Source: JAXLRU01 sp046330935 (GTDB lineage: Bacteria; Actinomycetota; Actinomycetes; Actinomycetales; Kineosporiaceae). From it: a stretch of DNA of 54,577 nucleotides. Below are positions 17,308 through 25,929 of this stretch, piece after piece (position 1 is the stretch's first letter; each line of letters opens with the position of its first letter). Below the pieces are notes generated by a model, which ran no database searches, was not told the origin of the DNA, and saw only the letters and a list, made by a program, of their open reading frames with translations. The position numbers were made by a program, and so were the translations under genes. The DNA lies in the NCBI GenBank assembly GCA_046330935.1, contig JAXLRU010000014.1, positions 1 through 54,577 of the forward strand. Reading direction: 5' to 3'.

Positions 17308-18261
17308 GTGAGCCACGCCCCCGCGCCCACGGTGAGCCCCTACGTCGACCTCGACCGGGCGGCGTGGCGGCACCTGTCCCGCAACGCGTCGCTCACCGTC
17401 ACCGAGGACGACCTGCACCGCCTGGCCGGGCTGGGCGACCGGCTCGACCTGCGCGAGGTGGCCGAGGTCTACCTGCCCCTGTCGCGCCTGCTGTCCCTGT
17501 ACGTCGCCGGCACCACGCAGCTGCACGCCGCGACCACCACCTTCCTCGGCGAGGCCGCCGCCCGCACGCCCTTCGTCATCGGCGTCGCGGGGTCGGTGGC
17601 CGTGGGCAAGTCGACGGTGGCGCGCATCCTGCGCGAACTGCTCTCGCGCTGGCCGGAGTCCCCCCGCGTCGAGATCGTGACCACCGACGGGTTCCTCCTG
17701 CCCAACGCCGAGCTCGAGCGGCGCGGGCTGATGGCCCGCAAGGGCTTCCCCGAGTCCTACGACCGGCGGGCGCTGCTGCGCTTCGTCGTCGACGTGAAGT
17801 CGGGCGCCCCCGAGGTCAGCGCGCCCGTGTACTCCCACCTGACCTACGACATCGTGGCCGGCGAGGAGGTCGTCGTGCGGGCTCCCGACGTGCTCATCGT
17901 CGAGGGGCTGAACGTGCTGCAGCCGGCCCGCCCCAGCCTCGACGGGCGGCGCGGCGTCGCGATCAGCGACTTCTTCGACTTCACCGTGTACGTCGACGCC
18001 CGCACCGACGACATCCGGCGCTGGTACGTCGAGCGGTTCCTGAGCCTGCGCGCGACGGCGTTCGCCGACCCCGCCTCGTACTTCCACCGCTACGCGACCC
18101 TCACCGACGAGCAGGCGGTGGCCCGCGCCGAGGAGATCTGGCACACGATCAACGAGAAGAACCTCGTGGAGAACGTGCTGCCGACGAGGGAGCGCGCCAC
18201 GCTCGTCCTGCGCAAGGCCGCCGACCACGCCGTGCGACAGGTGCGCCTGCGCAAGCTGTGA
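17308..18261 (+). CDS. coaA: Type I pantothenate kinase
   Basis: The 317-residue enzyme phosphorylates pantothenate, the first and controlled step of CoA synthesis. The P-loop is GVAGSVAVGKSTVARILREL, followed by VEIVTTDGFLLPNAELE, the pantothenate-binding region GFPESYDRRALL and YSHLTYDIV, and VLIVEGLNVLQ. Length and end (VRLRKL) match bacterial CoaA. GTG 17308 is the start. The stop is 21 bp from that of the convergent glmM gene, with no clear terminator between. Confidence 0.96.
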   Translation: MSHAPAPTVSPYVDLDRAAWRHLSRNASLTVTEDDLHRLAGLGDRLDLREVAEVYLPLSRLLSLYVAGTTQLHAATTTFLGEAAARTPFVIGVAGSVAVGKSTVARILRELLSRWPESPRVEIVTTDGFLLPNAELERRGLMARKGFPESYDRRALLRFVVDVKSGAPEVSAPVYSHLTYDIVAGEEVVVRAPDVLIVEGLNVLQPARPSLDGRRGVAISDFFDFTVYVDARTDDIRRWYVERFLSLRATAFADPASYFHRYATLTDEQAVARAEEIWHTINEKNLVENVLPTRERATLVLRKAADHAVRQVRLRKL

Positions 18262-18282
18262 CCCGCACCCCCGGCAGCGGCC

Positions 18283-19629
18283 TCAGAGCGCCAGGCGCGC
18301 CTGGACGACGTCGGCGAGCCGCTGCGCCACCCGGCGGGCCTGCTCGGCGGTGGGCGCCTCGACCATGACCCGCACCAGCGGCTCCGTGCCCGACGAGCGC
18401 AGCAGGACCCGGCCCGTCTCGCCGAGTTCGGCCTCGGCCTCGGCCACCGCGGCGCGCACCCCCTCGTCGCCGGCCACCTTCGCCTTGTCGACGCCCCTGA
18501 CGTTGAGCAACACCTGCGGCAGGCGCTGCATCACCGAGGCGAGGTCGGCCAGGCTGCGGCCCGTCTGCGCCATCCGCGCGAGCAGGTGCAGGCCGGTGAG
18601 GACGCCGTCGCCGGTCGTGGCGTGCTCGGCCATCACCAGGTGGCCCGACTGCTCGCCGCCGAGGCTGTAGCCGCCCGCGCGCATCTCCTCCAGCACGTAC
18701 CGGTCCCCCACTGCGGTCTGGACGGTGCGCACCCCCTCGCGCTGCATCGCCAGGCGCAGGCCCAGGTTGCTCATGACGGTGGTGACGAGGGTGTCGGCGG
18801 ACAGGGCCCCGCGCTCGCGGAACGCCAGAGCCAGCACCGCCATGATCTGGTCGCCGTCGATCTCGCGGCCGAGGGCGTCGATGGCGAGGCAGCGGTCGGC
18901 GTCGCCGTCGTGGGCGATCCCCGCGTCGGCCTCGTGGCTCATCACCGCGTCGCGCAGGCGCTCCAGATGCGTGGAGCCGTACCCGTCGTTGATGTTGAGG
19001 CCGTCGGGTTCGGCCCCGATGACGACGACCTGGGCACCGGCCTCGCGCAGCGCCCGGGGCGCGACGTCGCTGGCCGCGCCGTGGGCGCAGTCGAGGACGA
19101 CGCGCAGCCCGTCGAGCCGGTTCGGCGTGGCGGCCAGGAGGTGGGCGAGGTAGTCCTCGGCGGCGGCGGAGGTGCGGCGGATCCGCCCGACCGCCGCCCC
19201 CGTGGGCCGCGTCCAGTCCTCCCGGAGCCGCTTCTCGATCGCGTCCTCGACGTCGTCGGGCAGCTTGTGCCCGCCCGCCGCGAAGAACTTGATCCCGTTG
19301 TCGGGCATCGGGTTGTGCGAGGCCGAGATCATCACGCCCAGGTCGGCTCCGGTGGCGGCCACGCGGCCCGCCACGGCCGGGGTGGGCAGGATCCCGATGT
19401 CCTCGACGTCGACGCCCGCACTGGCCAGGCCTGCCGCGACCGCGGCGGCGAGGAACTCCCACGACGCCCGGGGGTCGCGACCCACGACCGCCCGGGAGCG
19501 CCCCGAGGCCGGGTCGTGCAGGTCGGCGAGGACGTGGGCCGCGGCCACTCCGAGGTCGAGCGCCAGCTCGGCGGTGAGATCGCGGTTGGCGAGGCCACGC
19601 ACCCCGTCGGTTCCGAACAGCCGACCCAC
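18283..19629 (-). CDS. glmM: Phosphoglucosamine mutase
   Basis: The 448-residue enzyme converts glucosamine-6-phosphate to glucosamine-1-phosphate for UDP-GlcNAc, hence peptidoglycan and mycothiol. It begins GRLFGTDGVRGLANRDLTAE, has the phosphoserine loop VMISASHNPMPDNGIKFF, the metal loop DGDADRCLAID and the sugar loop GGEQSGHLV, then the phosphate-binding RSSGTEPLVRVMVEA. GTG 19629 is preferred to the longer frame because AGGAGA lies 5 nt upstream and homologues start at this place. It follows the rplM-rpsI operon, separated by 213 bp with terminator hairpins. Confidence 0.96.
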   Translation of the reverse strand: MGRLFGTDGVRGLANRDLTAELALDLGVAAAHVLADLHDPASGRSRAVVGRDPRASWEFLAAAVAAGLASAGVDVEDIGILPTPAVAGRVAATGADLGVMISASHNPMPDNGIKFFAAGGHKLPDDVEDAIEKRLREDWTRPTGAAVGRIRRTSAAAEDYLAHLLAATPNRLDGLRVVLDCAHGAASDVAPRALREAGAQVVVIGAEPDGLNINDGYGSTHLERLRDAVMSHEADAGIAHDGDADRCLAIDALGREIDGDQIMAVLALAFRERGALSADTLVTTVMSNLGLRLAMQREGVRTVQTAVGDRYVLEEMRAGGYSLGGEQSGHLVMAEHATTGDGVLTGLHLLARMAQTGRSLADLASVMQRLPQVLLNVRGVDKAKVAGDEGVRAAVAEAEAELGETGRVLLRSSGTEPLVRVMVEAPTAEQARRVAQRLADVVQARLAL

Positions 19630-19740
19630 TGGTTCTCCTGCCTCGGTGCTTGCCTGGACAGCGGAAGTCTGGCCCATGGTCGCCGCCGCGCCCACGCGGG
19701 GAGGGCCCGTGAACGGCGCCCCGCGGGGCCGCACCGCCGA

Positions 19741-19835
19741 CGGGCGGCCCCGGAACACCGGGACCGCCCGTGGGCTGCGCTGCACGACCTGACGTGCGGC
19801 CGTGAGGACCGCACCACCCGCTCGCAGGGAGCGGG
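19741..19835 (-). terminator. Two hairpins downstream of rpsI
   Basis: CCCGCTC-GCAGG-GAGCGGG (19817-19835) lies 8 bp after the rpsI stop. A stronger 13-bp stem with one mismatch and an AACA loop lies at 19741-19770. Together they are a reasonable tandem terminator for rplM-rpsI before glmM. Confidence 0.6.
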
Positions 19836-19842
19836 CGAAGGG

Positions 19843-20343
19843 TCAGCGCTTGGAGTCCTGAGGCGCCTTGCGGGCCTTCTTGAGACCGGCCTTCTTCCGC
19901 TCCTTCACCCGCGCGTCACGGGTGAGGAAGCCGGCCTTCTTCAGCGACGGGCGGTTGGCCTCGACGTCGATCAGGTTCAGCGCGCGGGCCACGCCCAGGC
20001 GCAGCGCCCCGGCCTGGCCGGAGGAGCCACCGCCGTGGATGCGGACGATGACGTCGAAGCGGCCCTCGAGCTCGGTCACCCGGAAGGGCTCGTTGACGAG
20101 CTGCTGGTGCACCTTGTTGGGGAAGTAGTCCTCAAGGGTGCGGCCGTTGATCTTCCACGTGCCGGTGCCGGGCACCAGGCGGACGCGGGCGATGGCCTCC
20201 TTGCGGCGGCCGGTCGCGGCACCGGGGGCGGTGATGCTGCTGCCGCCGCCACGGACCGCCTCGGGGGTGACGGTGGTGTACTCGCTGGGGACTTCTTCGT
20301 CGTCGACGACGTCCTCGACGACATCGGTCGTGGTCTCGGCCAC
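19843..20343 (-). CDS. rpsI: 30S ribosomal protein S9
   Basis: The 166-residue S9 includes the conserved core GRRKEAIARVRLVPGTGTW, NGRTLEDYFPN, IHGGGSSGQAGALRLGVARA and the C-terminal tail RDARVKERKKAGLKKARKAP ending QDSKR, which reaches the ribosomal P site. A roughly 40-residue acidic N-terminal extension precedes the core, as in other high-GC actinobacteria. ATG 20343 is preceded by a GAGGAGAACC ribosome site. It follows rplM after 60 bp. Confidence 0.97.
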   Translation of the reverse strand: MAETTTDVVEDVVDDEEVPSEYTTVTPEAVRGGGSSITAPGAATGRRKEAIARVRLVPGTGTWKINGRTLEDYFPNKVHQQLVNEPFRVTELEGRFDVIVRIHGGGSSGQAGALRLGVARALNLIDVEANRPSLKKAGFLTRDARVKERKKAGLKKARKAPQDSKR

Positions 20344-20403
20344 GGTTCTCCTCGGTGCTTGTCGCGCGTGCGCTGGGGCTGGTGAATCAGGCGAGGGCGT
20401 GGC

Positions 20404-20847
20404 TTACTGCTCGACCTGGGTGATCTGGAACGGCTGAGGCTGCTGGGCGGCGTGCGGGTGCTCGGCGCCGCGGTAGACCTTCAGCTTGCTCAGCTGGGCG
20501 CGGCCGAGGGTGTTCTTCGGCAGCATCCCGCGAACGGCCTTCTCGACGGCGCGCTCGGGGTTGTTGTCCAGCAGCTCGGTGTAGCCGACGGCCCGCAGAC
20601 CACCCGGGTAACCGGAGTGGCGGTACGCCTTCTTCTGCTCCCGCTTGTTGCCCGTCAGGGCGACCTTGTCGGCGTTGATGATGACGACGAAGTCGCCGGT
20701 GTCGACATGCGGGGCGAACGTCGGCTTGTGCTTGCCACGCAGGAGGACGGCGACCTGGCTGGCCAGGCGGCCGAGCACGACGTCGGTGGCGTCGATGACG
20801 TGCCAGCGGCGCTCGATCTCGCCGGGCTTAGGGGTGTACGTACGCAC
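20404..20847 (-). CDS. rplM: 50S ribosomal protein L13
   Basis: The 147-residue L13 starts VRTYTPKPGEIERRWHVIDA and contains VLGRLASQVAVLLRGKHKPT, GDFVVIINADKVALTGNK and the end VYRGAEHPHAAQQPQP. GTG 20847 gives exactly the usual actinobacterial length and has GAAGG about 9 nt upstream; ATG 20868 would add seven residues. It is first in the rplM-rpsI operon. The 240 bp upstream must hold its promoter, but no clear -35/-10 pair was seen. Confidence 0.96.
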   Translation of the reverse strand: MRTYTPKPGEIERRWHVIDATDVVLGRLASQVAVLLRGKHKPTFAPHVDTGDFVVIINADKVALTGNKREQKKAYRHSGYPGGLRAVGYTELLDNNPERAVEKAVRGMLPKNTLGRAQLSKLKVYRGAEHPHAAQQPQPFQITQVEQ

Positions 20848-21089
20848 GGTCGTAGCCTTCGTCCTCATCCGGGTGGTCTCGGCGACCCGGAGGCCTACCT
20901 GCCCGCGGAGCGGGAGGCGACCACCTGGGCCGGGTGGCCCCAGACGACGAATCCCGGCCGATCCGGCCGAGGGAACGCAACACCTAGGGCACAACGATCT
21001 GCCAGGTTACCGGGGGCTCCCCGGAGGGTCAAAACGCGTGGCGAGACGGCGGTCCCCACGCACGAACGGGCTCCTCGCAGGGGGTGCGG

Positions 21090-22514
21090 TCACCGTGGCG
21101 GCTCCTCCCCCGGAGCCCGGCCGGCCCGCTTCGCCTCGTACATCCGCTCGTCGGCCCGCTGCAGCAGCTCGTCGGGGTCCGCGGCGTCGGGGGGCGAGAC
21201 CGTCAGCCCGAGGCTGGCCGACGGCTGCAGCGTGCCGCAGCTGAGCTGGACCGGCCGCGTGAGCGCCGCCCTGGCCCGCGCCAGGAAGCCCACCGGGTCC
21301 CACTCGTCGGGGATCCCGGTGAGCAGCAGGACGAACTCGTCGCCCCCCAGCCGGGCCGCCAGGTCGGCGTGCCGGATCAGCCGGCTCAGCCGCCGGGCGG
21401 TCTGGACGAGCAGCTCGTCGCCCACCGCGTGCCCGAACGTGTCGTTGACGGGCTTGAACTTGTCCAGGTCCACGTAGACGACGGCCACCCGCTCGTCGGG
21501 GCCGGCGACGGCCAGGGCCTCGGCCAGCCGCTCCCGCAGCAGGAGCCGGTTCGGCAGCCCGGTAAGGGCGTCGTGCGTGGCGGCCCAGCGCGCCTCGTCA
21601 CCCGAGGCCTTCAGTTCGCGTTCCTCGCGGGCGGACGCCGTCACGTCGCGCCAGGTGTGCACCACGCGCTCCTCGCCGACCGGGGCGATGGTGTGGTCCC
21701 ACGCCCCCGACCACACGCCGTCCAGCTCCCGGTCGATCCGGGCGGTGCACGCGACCTGACGGTCGAGGGCCTCCGCGAGCAGCAGCCACAGCCGGGGCGC
21801 GGCGGCCGGTTCGAGGTCGCGCAGGTCGGCGCCGACCAGCTCGTCGGGTTCGGCGCGCAGGGCGGCCGCCCCCGGCTGGTTCACGAGCACCAGCGCGGTC
21901 GCGGCGGGCGCGCCGAGGTCGTCGCGGTCGATCTCGTACACGGCGAAGGCGTCGCTGGTGGAGTCCAGCGCGATCTGCAGCGTGGCCTGCAGGGCCGCCG
22001 TCTCCTCCCACGCGCGTCCGAGCACCTGCTCGCGGCGGACGTAGTCCGTCACCTCGTACCAGCAGGTGACGACCTCGTGGACGTCGTCGTGCGCGTCGCC
22101 GGCGTCGGCACCGTGGTCGTGGTCGTGGGCGGCCGGGACGACGAGCGAGGCGTCGACACTCCAGTGCCGGGGCGGGCCGCCGTCGCCGTCCTCGATGTCG
22201 ACCTGACCGCGGAACCCACCGTCGCCGTGCACGCAGGCGGCGACCCCCGACGCCACCCAGGCGGCGACCGGCGCCGGGAGGACCGCGGCGGCGCCCAGGC
22301 CCGCCAGGGCCCGGGGATCGGCCGCCAGCACGTCGGCCGCCGCGTCGTTCGCCCAGGTGAGCGTGATCCCGGCGGGGCTCACCCGCCACACCAGGAGGGG
22401 CTGCCCTGCGCCGGCGAGGACGGCGGCGAGGTCCGGCGGGCGCGCTGGCGCGGCGGGGCGCGGGACGGGCACGCGCGGTACCCCGGCCCGACGGCGTCCG
22501 GCGGCGCTGGGCAT
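21090..22514 (-). CDS. PAS-like sensor diguanylate cyclase (GGDEF)
   Basis: The 474-residue protein has two sensory PAS-like regions (about residues 28-150 and 175-300) and a C-terminal GGDEF domain. The active-site loop is intact (RLGGDEFVLLL), with metal-binding VVYVDLDKFKPVNDTFGHAV, and an I-site RHAD sits five residues before GGDEF. It should therefore make c-di-GMP and be feedback-inhibited. A His/Asp-rich insert (AHDHDHGADAGDAHDDVHE) interrupts the first sensory region. There is no EAL domain or membrane segment, so it is likely cytosolic. In actinomycetes c-di-GMP controls development through BldD; the signal sensed here is unknown. Confidence 0.9.
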   Translation of the reverse strand: MPSAAGRRRAGVPRVPVPRPAAPARPPDLAAVLAGAGQPLLVWRVSPAGITLTWANDAAADVLAADPRALAGLGAAAVLPAPVAAWVASGVAACVHGDGGFRGQVDIEDGDGGPPRHWSVDASLVVPAAHDHDHGADAGDAHDDVHEVVTCWYEVTDYVRREQVLGRAWEETAALQATLQIALDSTSDAFAVYEIDRDDLGAPAATALVLVNQPGAAALRAEPDELVGADLRDLEPAAAPRLWLLLAEALDRQVACTARIDRELDGVWSGAWDHTIAPVGEERVVHTWRDVTASAREERELKASGDEARWAATHDALTGLPNRLLLRERLAEALAVAGPDERVAVVYVDLDKFKPVNDTFGHAVGDELLVQTARRLSRLIRHADLAARLGGDEFVLLLTGIPDEWDPVGFLARARAALTRPVQLSCGTLQPSASLGLTVSPPDAADPDELLQRADERMYEAKRAGRAPGEEPPR

Positions 22515-22881
22515 CGGTTCCTCTCGTGGCGGTGCGGCCTGGGACGGCGGGAGCCGTCCCCTCCCTCATCGGACCCGCGGCGATCAGCCTTCAGTGCTCG
22601 GGGACACGCCAACCGCGAACCGTTCCGTCCGGCACGGCGTGCCGCCGCGCCCGTCGCCGTCCTGCTACACCGAGATGTCCGGCTCGTGACGTCTGGGTGA
22701 CGCCTGCCCGGGGGGGCGGAGGGCGCCCTTCTCGTGCCCCGGCTGCTGGGGCATGCTGCGACGAAGGTCGCCCTCGGCTCAACGACGCCACCCCGGCGGC
22801 CGAGACCAGGAGGGCACGCACGGCGTCCGCCGCCCCGGCCTCGCGCGCCCACCGCCGCATCCGTCCACGAAGGGACCGCCG
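22515..22881. other. Divergent intergenic region between the cyclase gene and sthA
   Basis: No gene is supported in these 367 bp. The only clear symmetry is CGGCAC-GGC-GTGCCG at 22630-22644. It should contain the promoters of both neighbouring genes, but I could not fix boxes with confidence. Confidence 0.5.
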
Positions 22882-24300
22882 ATGTCCGCAGACCACGGCT
22901 TCGACTACGACCTGCTGGTGATCGGGTCCGGTCCCGGAGGCCAGAAGGCGGCGATCGCCGCGGCGAAGCTCGGCCGGCGCGCGGCGGTGGTGGAGCGGCG
23001 CGACATGGTCGGCGGCGTCTGCATCAACACGGGGACGATCCCCTCGAAGACGCTGCGCGAGGCGGTGCTCTACCTGACCGGCCTCAACATGCGCGACCTC
23101 TACGGGCAGAACTACCGCGTCAAGGAGGACATCACCGTCGGCGACCTGCTCGCGCGCACCCAGCACGTGATCGGGCGCGAGATCGAGGTGGTGCGCAGCC
23201 AGCTGTTCCGCAACGGGGTCGACCTCATCCACGGCTCGGGACGGTTCCTCGACGACCACCGCGTCGCCGTCCACGGTGAGCACGGCGAGCGCGTCGTCAC
23301 CGCGGCGCACGTCGTCATCGCCGTCGGGACGACCCCCGCCCGCCCGGCGTCGGTGGCCTTCGACGGCTCCCGCATCCTCGACTCCGACGGCATCCTCGCC
23401 CTCGACCACATCCCCCGCTCGCTCGTCGTCGTCGGCGCCGGCGTCATCGGCATCGAGTACGCCTCGATGTTCGCGGCGCTGGGCAGCCGGGTGACGGTCG
23501 TCGAGCAGCGCGACCGGATGCTCGACTTCTGCGACTCCGAGATCGTCGAGGCGCTGAAGTTCCACCTGCGCGACCTGTCGGTCAGCTTCCGGATGGGCGA
23601 GAAGGTCGCCTCCGTCGAGGCCTCCGACAAGGGCACGATCACCACGCTCGTCTCGGGCAAGCGGATCCCCGCCGACACGGTCATGTACTCGGCCGGGCGG
23701 CAGGGCGCCACGGGCTCCCTCGACCTCGAGGCCGCGGGCCTGCAGGCCGACGACCGGGGGCGGATCCGGGTCGACGACCACTACCGCACCGAGGTGCCGC
23801 ACATCTACGCCGTCGGCGACGTCATCGGGTTCCCCGCACTGGCCGCGACGTCGATGGAACAGGGCCGGCTCGCGGCGTACCACGCGTGCGGCGAGCCCGT
23901 GAACAGCCTGGTCGACCTGCAGCCCATCGGCATCTACACGATCCCCGAGATCAGCTACTGCGGGCAGACCGAGGACCAGCTGACGTCGTCGTCCGTGCCC
24001 TACGAGGTGGGCATCTCCCGCTACCGGGAGCTCGCCCGCGGGCAGATCATCGGGGACAGCTACGGGATGCTGAAGCTGCTGGTGAGCACCGACACGCGGC
24101 GGCTGCTCGGCGTCCACGTCTTCGGCTCGCACGCCACCGAGCTGGTCCACCTCGGGCAGGCGATCATGACCTGCCAGGGCACGGTGGACCAGCTCGTCGA
24201 CACCGTCTTCAACTACCCGACGCTGTCGGAGGCGTACAAGGTCGCCGCTCTCGACGCCGTCAACAAGATGCGCGCCGTCGAGCGGTTCTCGGTCATCTGA
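22882..24300 (+). CDS. sthA: Soluble pyridine nucleotide transhydrogenase (Si-specific NAD(P)+ transhydrogenase)
   Basis: The 472-residue FAD flavoprotein has the FAD-binding DLLVIGSGPGGQKAAIAAAK and the NAD-binding VVVGAGVIGIEYASMFAALG, followed by the FAD-contact IYAVGDVIGFPALAATSMEQ and a dimerisation domain. In the region of the redox disulfide it reads CINTGTIPSKT, so the second Cys of the CxxxxC motif is missing. That is characteristic of SthA, which exchanges hydride between NADPH and NAD+, rather than of lipoamide dehydrogenase. ATG 22882 is the natural start. It overlaps the convergent membrane-protein gene by 8 bp. Confidence 0.93.
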   Translation: MSADHGFDYDLLVIGSGPGGQKAAIAAAKLGRRAAVVERRDMVGGVCINTGTIPSKTLREAVLYLTGLNMRDLYGQNYRVKEDITVGDLLARTQHVIGREIEVVRSQLFRNGVDLIHGSGRFLDDHRVAVHGEHGERVVTAAHVVIAVGTTPARPASVAFDGSRILDSDGILALDHIPRSLVVVGAGVIGIEYASMFAALGSRVTVVEQRDRMLDFCDSEIVEALKFHLRDLSVSFRMGEKVASVEASDKGTITTLVSGKRIPADTVMYSAGRQGATGSLDLEAAGLQADDRGRIRVDDHYRTEVPHIYAVGDVIGFPALAATSMEQGRLAAYHACGEPVNSLVDLQPIGIYTIPEISYCGQTEDQLTSSSVPYEVGISRYRELARGQIIGDSYGMLKLLVSTDTRRLLGVHVFGSHATELVHLGQAIMTCQGTVDQLVDTVFNYPTLSEAYKVAALDAVNKMRAVERFSVI

Positions 24301-24841
24301 GGACGATCGCCGGCGCCCCGCCCCGCTCGCCCAGGCACAGCGCCACCGCGCCCACGGACGCGACCGTGAGGCATGCCGCCGCGGCGAGCAGGGCGATCGT
24401 CGAGGCGGGCAGCGGGTCGAGGTAGGCGACGTCGGGGTGAGCGGCGTCGCGGCGCAACGCCACGAGGTCGCCCACGACGTGCGACGACGAGCAGTCGGTG
24501 TGCCGGACGCGCGCGGGATAGCCGGGGCGGTCCTCGTCGAGGACCACGGTGAGCACCACCTGCGGGCACGGCCCGCCGGCGCCGGCCGCGGGTGCGGTCT
24601 GGGCGACGACGCCCCGCTCCAGCGGGTCGTCCCAGTAGGGCGCCTGGGCGGTGACGAGCACCGTGACGACGAGCCCGGCGACGACCAGCGCCGCGCCGGC
24701 GAGCGCCAGGAGCGAGAAGGACAGCGGGCGGGGTGTCGTCACCGGGCCGGGCCACGGCACCGCTGCGAGGGACTCACGGCGCGAGCGTGACACCCACACG
24801 GGAAAGGGCAGGGACGACGAAGGACGCGGCCACGTGACCAC
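24293..24841 (-). CDS. Small two-helix membrane protein of unknown function
   Basis: The protein of up to 182 residues has two hydrophobic segments (LSFSLLALAGAALVVAGLVVTVLVTA and STIALLAAAACLTVASVGAVAL) that flank an extracytoplasmic loop of about 80 residues with two cysteines (GGPCPQVVLTV and HTDCSSSH). The layout recalls DUF3592-type proteins, but I am not sure. GTG 24841 has GGAG upstream; GTG 24742 would give 149 residues starting just before the first helix. It converges with sthA, overlapping 8 bp. Confidence 0.6.
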   Translation of the reverse strand: MVTWPRPSSSLPFPVWVSRSRRESLAAVPWPGPVTTPRPLSFSLLALAGAALVVAGLVVTVLVTAQAPYWDDPLERGVVAQTAPAAGAGGPCPQVVLTVVLDEDRPGYPARVRHTDCSSSHVVGDLVALRRDAAHPDVAYLDPLPASTIALLAAAACLTVASVGAVALCLGERGGAPAIVLR

Positions 24842-24980
24842 GACGACTCCAGGGATGCTCGCCGGTGTCGCCCCGCACGGACGCGGTCGACCCCCGTGCC
24901 GACCAGGCTTCCCGGCTCACCGGAGGCCAGAGTAGCCCGGTGATCATGAACGCGGGAAGCCCGGCCGACAGGAACCGCCC

Positions 24981-25826
24981 TCAGCGGGCGCCGAAGGCGG
25001 GGGTCGCGGGGCCGAACCGCTGCAACGCCCCGCGGTACGCCTCCTCCGCGAGGCGGCGTGCGCGCTGCACCTCCTCGGGCCCGCGGGCGAGCGCCGGGGG
25101 CGGCTCGCCGAGCAACCAGCGCTCGACGAAGTCCCGGACGGCGTCGGGCACGGGTGCCCGACCCAGCTCTCGGGTGCGCGCCTTGCGCTCCACCAGCGCC
25201 GCCACCTCCTCGGCGACGGCAGCCGGCGGCGGCGCCTGCTGCAGCAGGTCCTGCAGCCGCATGGGGACCACCCCGCGCCCGGGGTGGGCGTGCAACCAGT
25301 GCAACGCGGCGGCGGGCCGGAGGGCGTAGAACAACCCCTTCACCTTCACCGCCGTCCCGGTGTCGCCGGCCCCGAGGCGTCGCCACTGGTTGCGGCCCAG
25401 GTGCCAGTAGTGCCGGGCGATCGCCTCGGGCCGCACCACCTGGTCGGCCAGCTCCAGCAGCAGCTCGCGCAGGCCCGGCTCGCCCCGGTACACGATCGGC
25501 GAGCGCAGCCACTCGACGACGGTGGCGTTGCCCGCGACCAGCAGGCCCATCGCCTTGCGCAGGTCCCACCCGTTGACGTCGAGCACGGCGTCCAGGGGCG
25601 TCTCGATGACGTCGCGGCGGGGCCACGCGGTCAGGTGGTCGGCCACGGGGCGCAGGTAGAGGAACCGGCAGTCGTAGTCGCTGTCGGGCGAGGGGAAGCC
25701 CCAGGCCCGGCTGCCGGACTCCACGGCCCAACCGACGGCGACGCCGTGCTGAGCCTCGACGCCGTCCAGCCGCGCGTCGATCGCCGCGACGACGGCGGGG
25801 TCCAGGTCTGCGGGTACGGCTCTCAT
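24981..25826 (-). CDS. Predicted nucleotidyltransferase (YcgL/COG3541-like)
   Basis: The 281-residue protein has a polymerase-beta-type nucleotidyltransferase motif: GWAVESGSRAWGFPSPDSDY followed by DCRFLYLRP, the G-S-x(6-8)-D-x-D metal-binding pattern. Later segments are ARHYWHLGRNQWRR and VKVKGLFYALRPAAALHWLH, typical of this large, little-studied family, some members of which sit in RNA-repair loci. The substrate is unknown. ATG 25826 is preferred over GTG-type starts upstream. It is 103 bp downstream of nadR on the same strand, so co-transcription is possible. Confidence 0.78.
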   Translation of the reverse strand: MRAVPADLDPAVVAAIDARLDGVEAQHGVAVGWAVESGSRAWGFPSPDSDYDCRFLYLRPVADHLTAWPRRDVIETPLDAVLDVNGWDLRKAMGLLVAGNATVVEWLRSPIVYRGEPGLRELLLELADQVVRPEAIARHYWHLGRNQWRRLGAGDTGTAVKVKGLFYALRPAAALHWLHAHPGRGVVPMRLQDLLQQAPPPAAVAEEVAALVERKARTRELGRAPVPDAVRDFVERWLLGEPPPALARGPEEVQRARRLAEEAYRGALQRFGPATPAFGAR

Positions 25827-25929
25827 GGTTGCGCCCCCTGGTGGCCCGGCCCGCCTGGCTGCGGGCAGTCGGCCAGTGTGCGTCAGCCGGGCCGCGGCAC
25901 GCACGGGCTTTTCGGCACGCGCGGCGCCG

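Noticed and set aside
14955..17330. 791-codon minus-strand frame suggesting a fused protein ahead of nnr
   Set aside because: The first 286 residues are antisense to the acetyltransferase gene; NNR features begin at ATG 16472.
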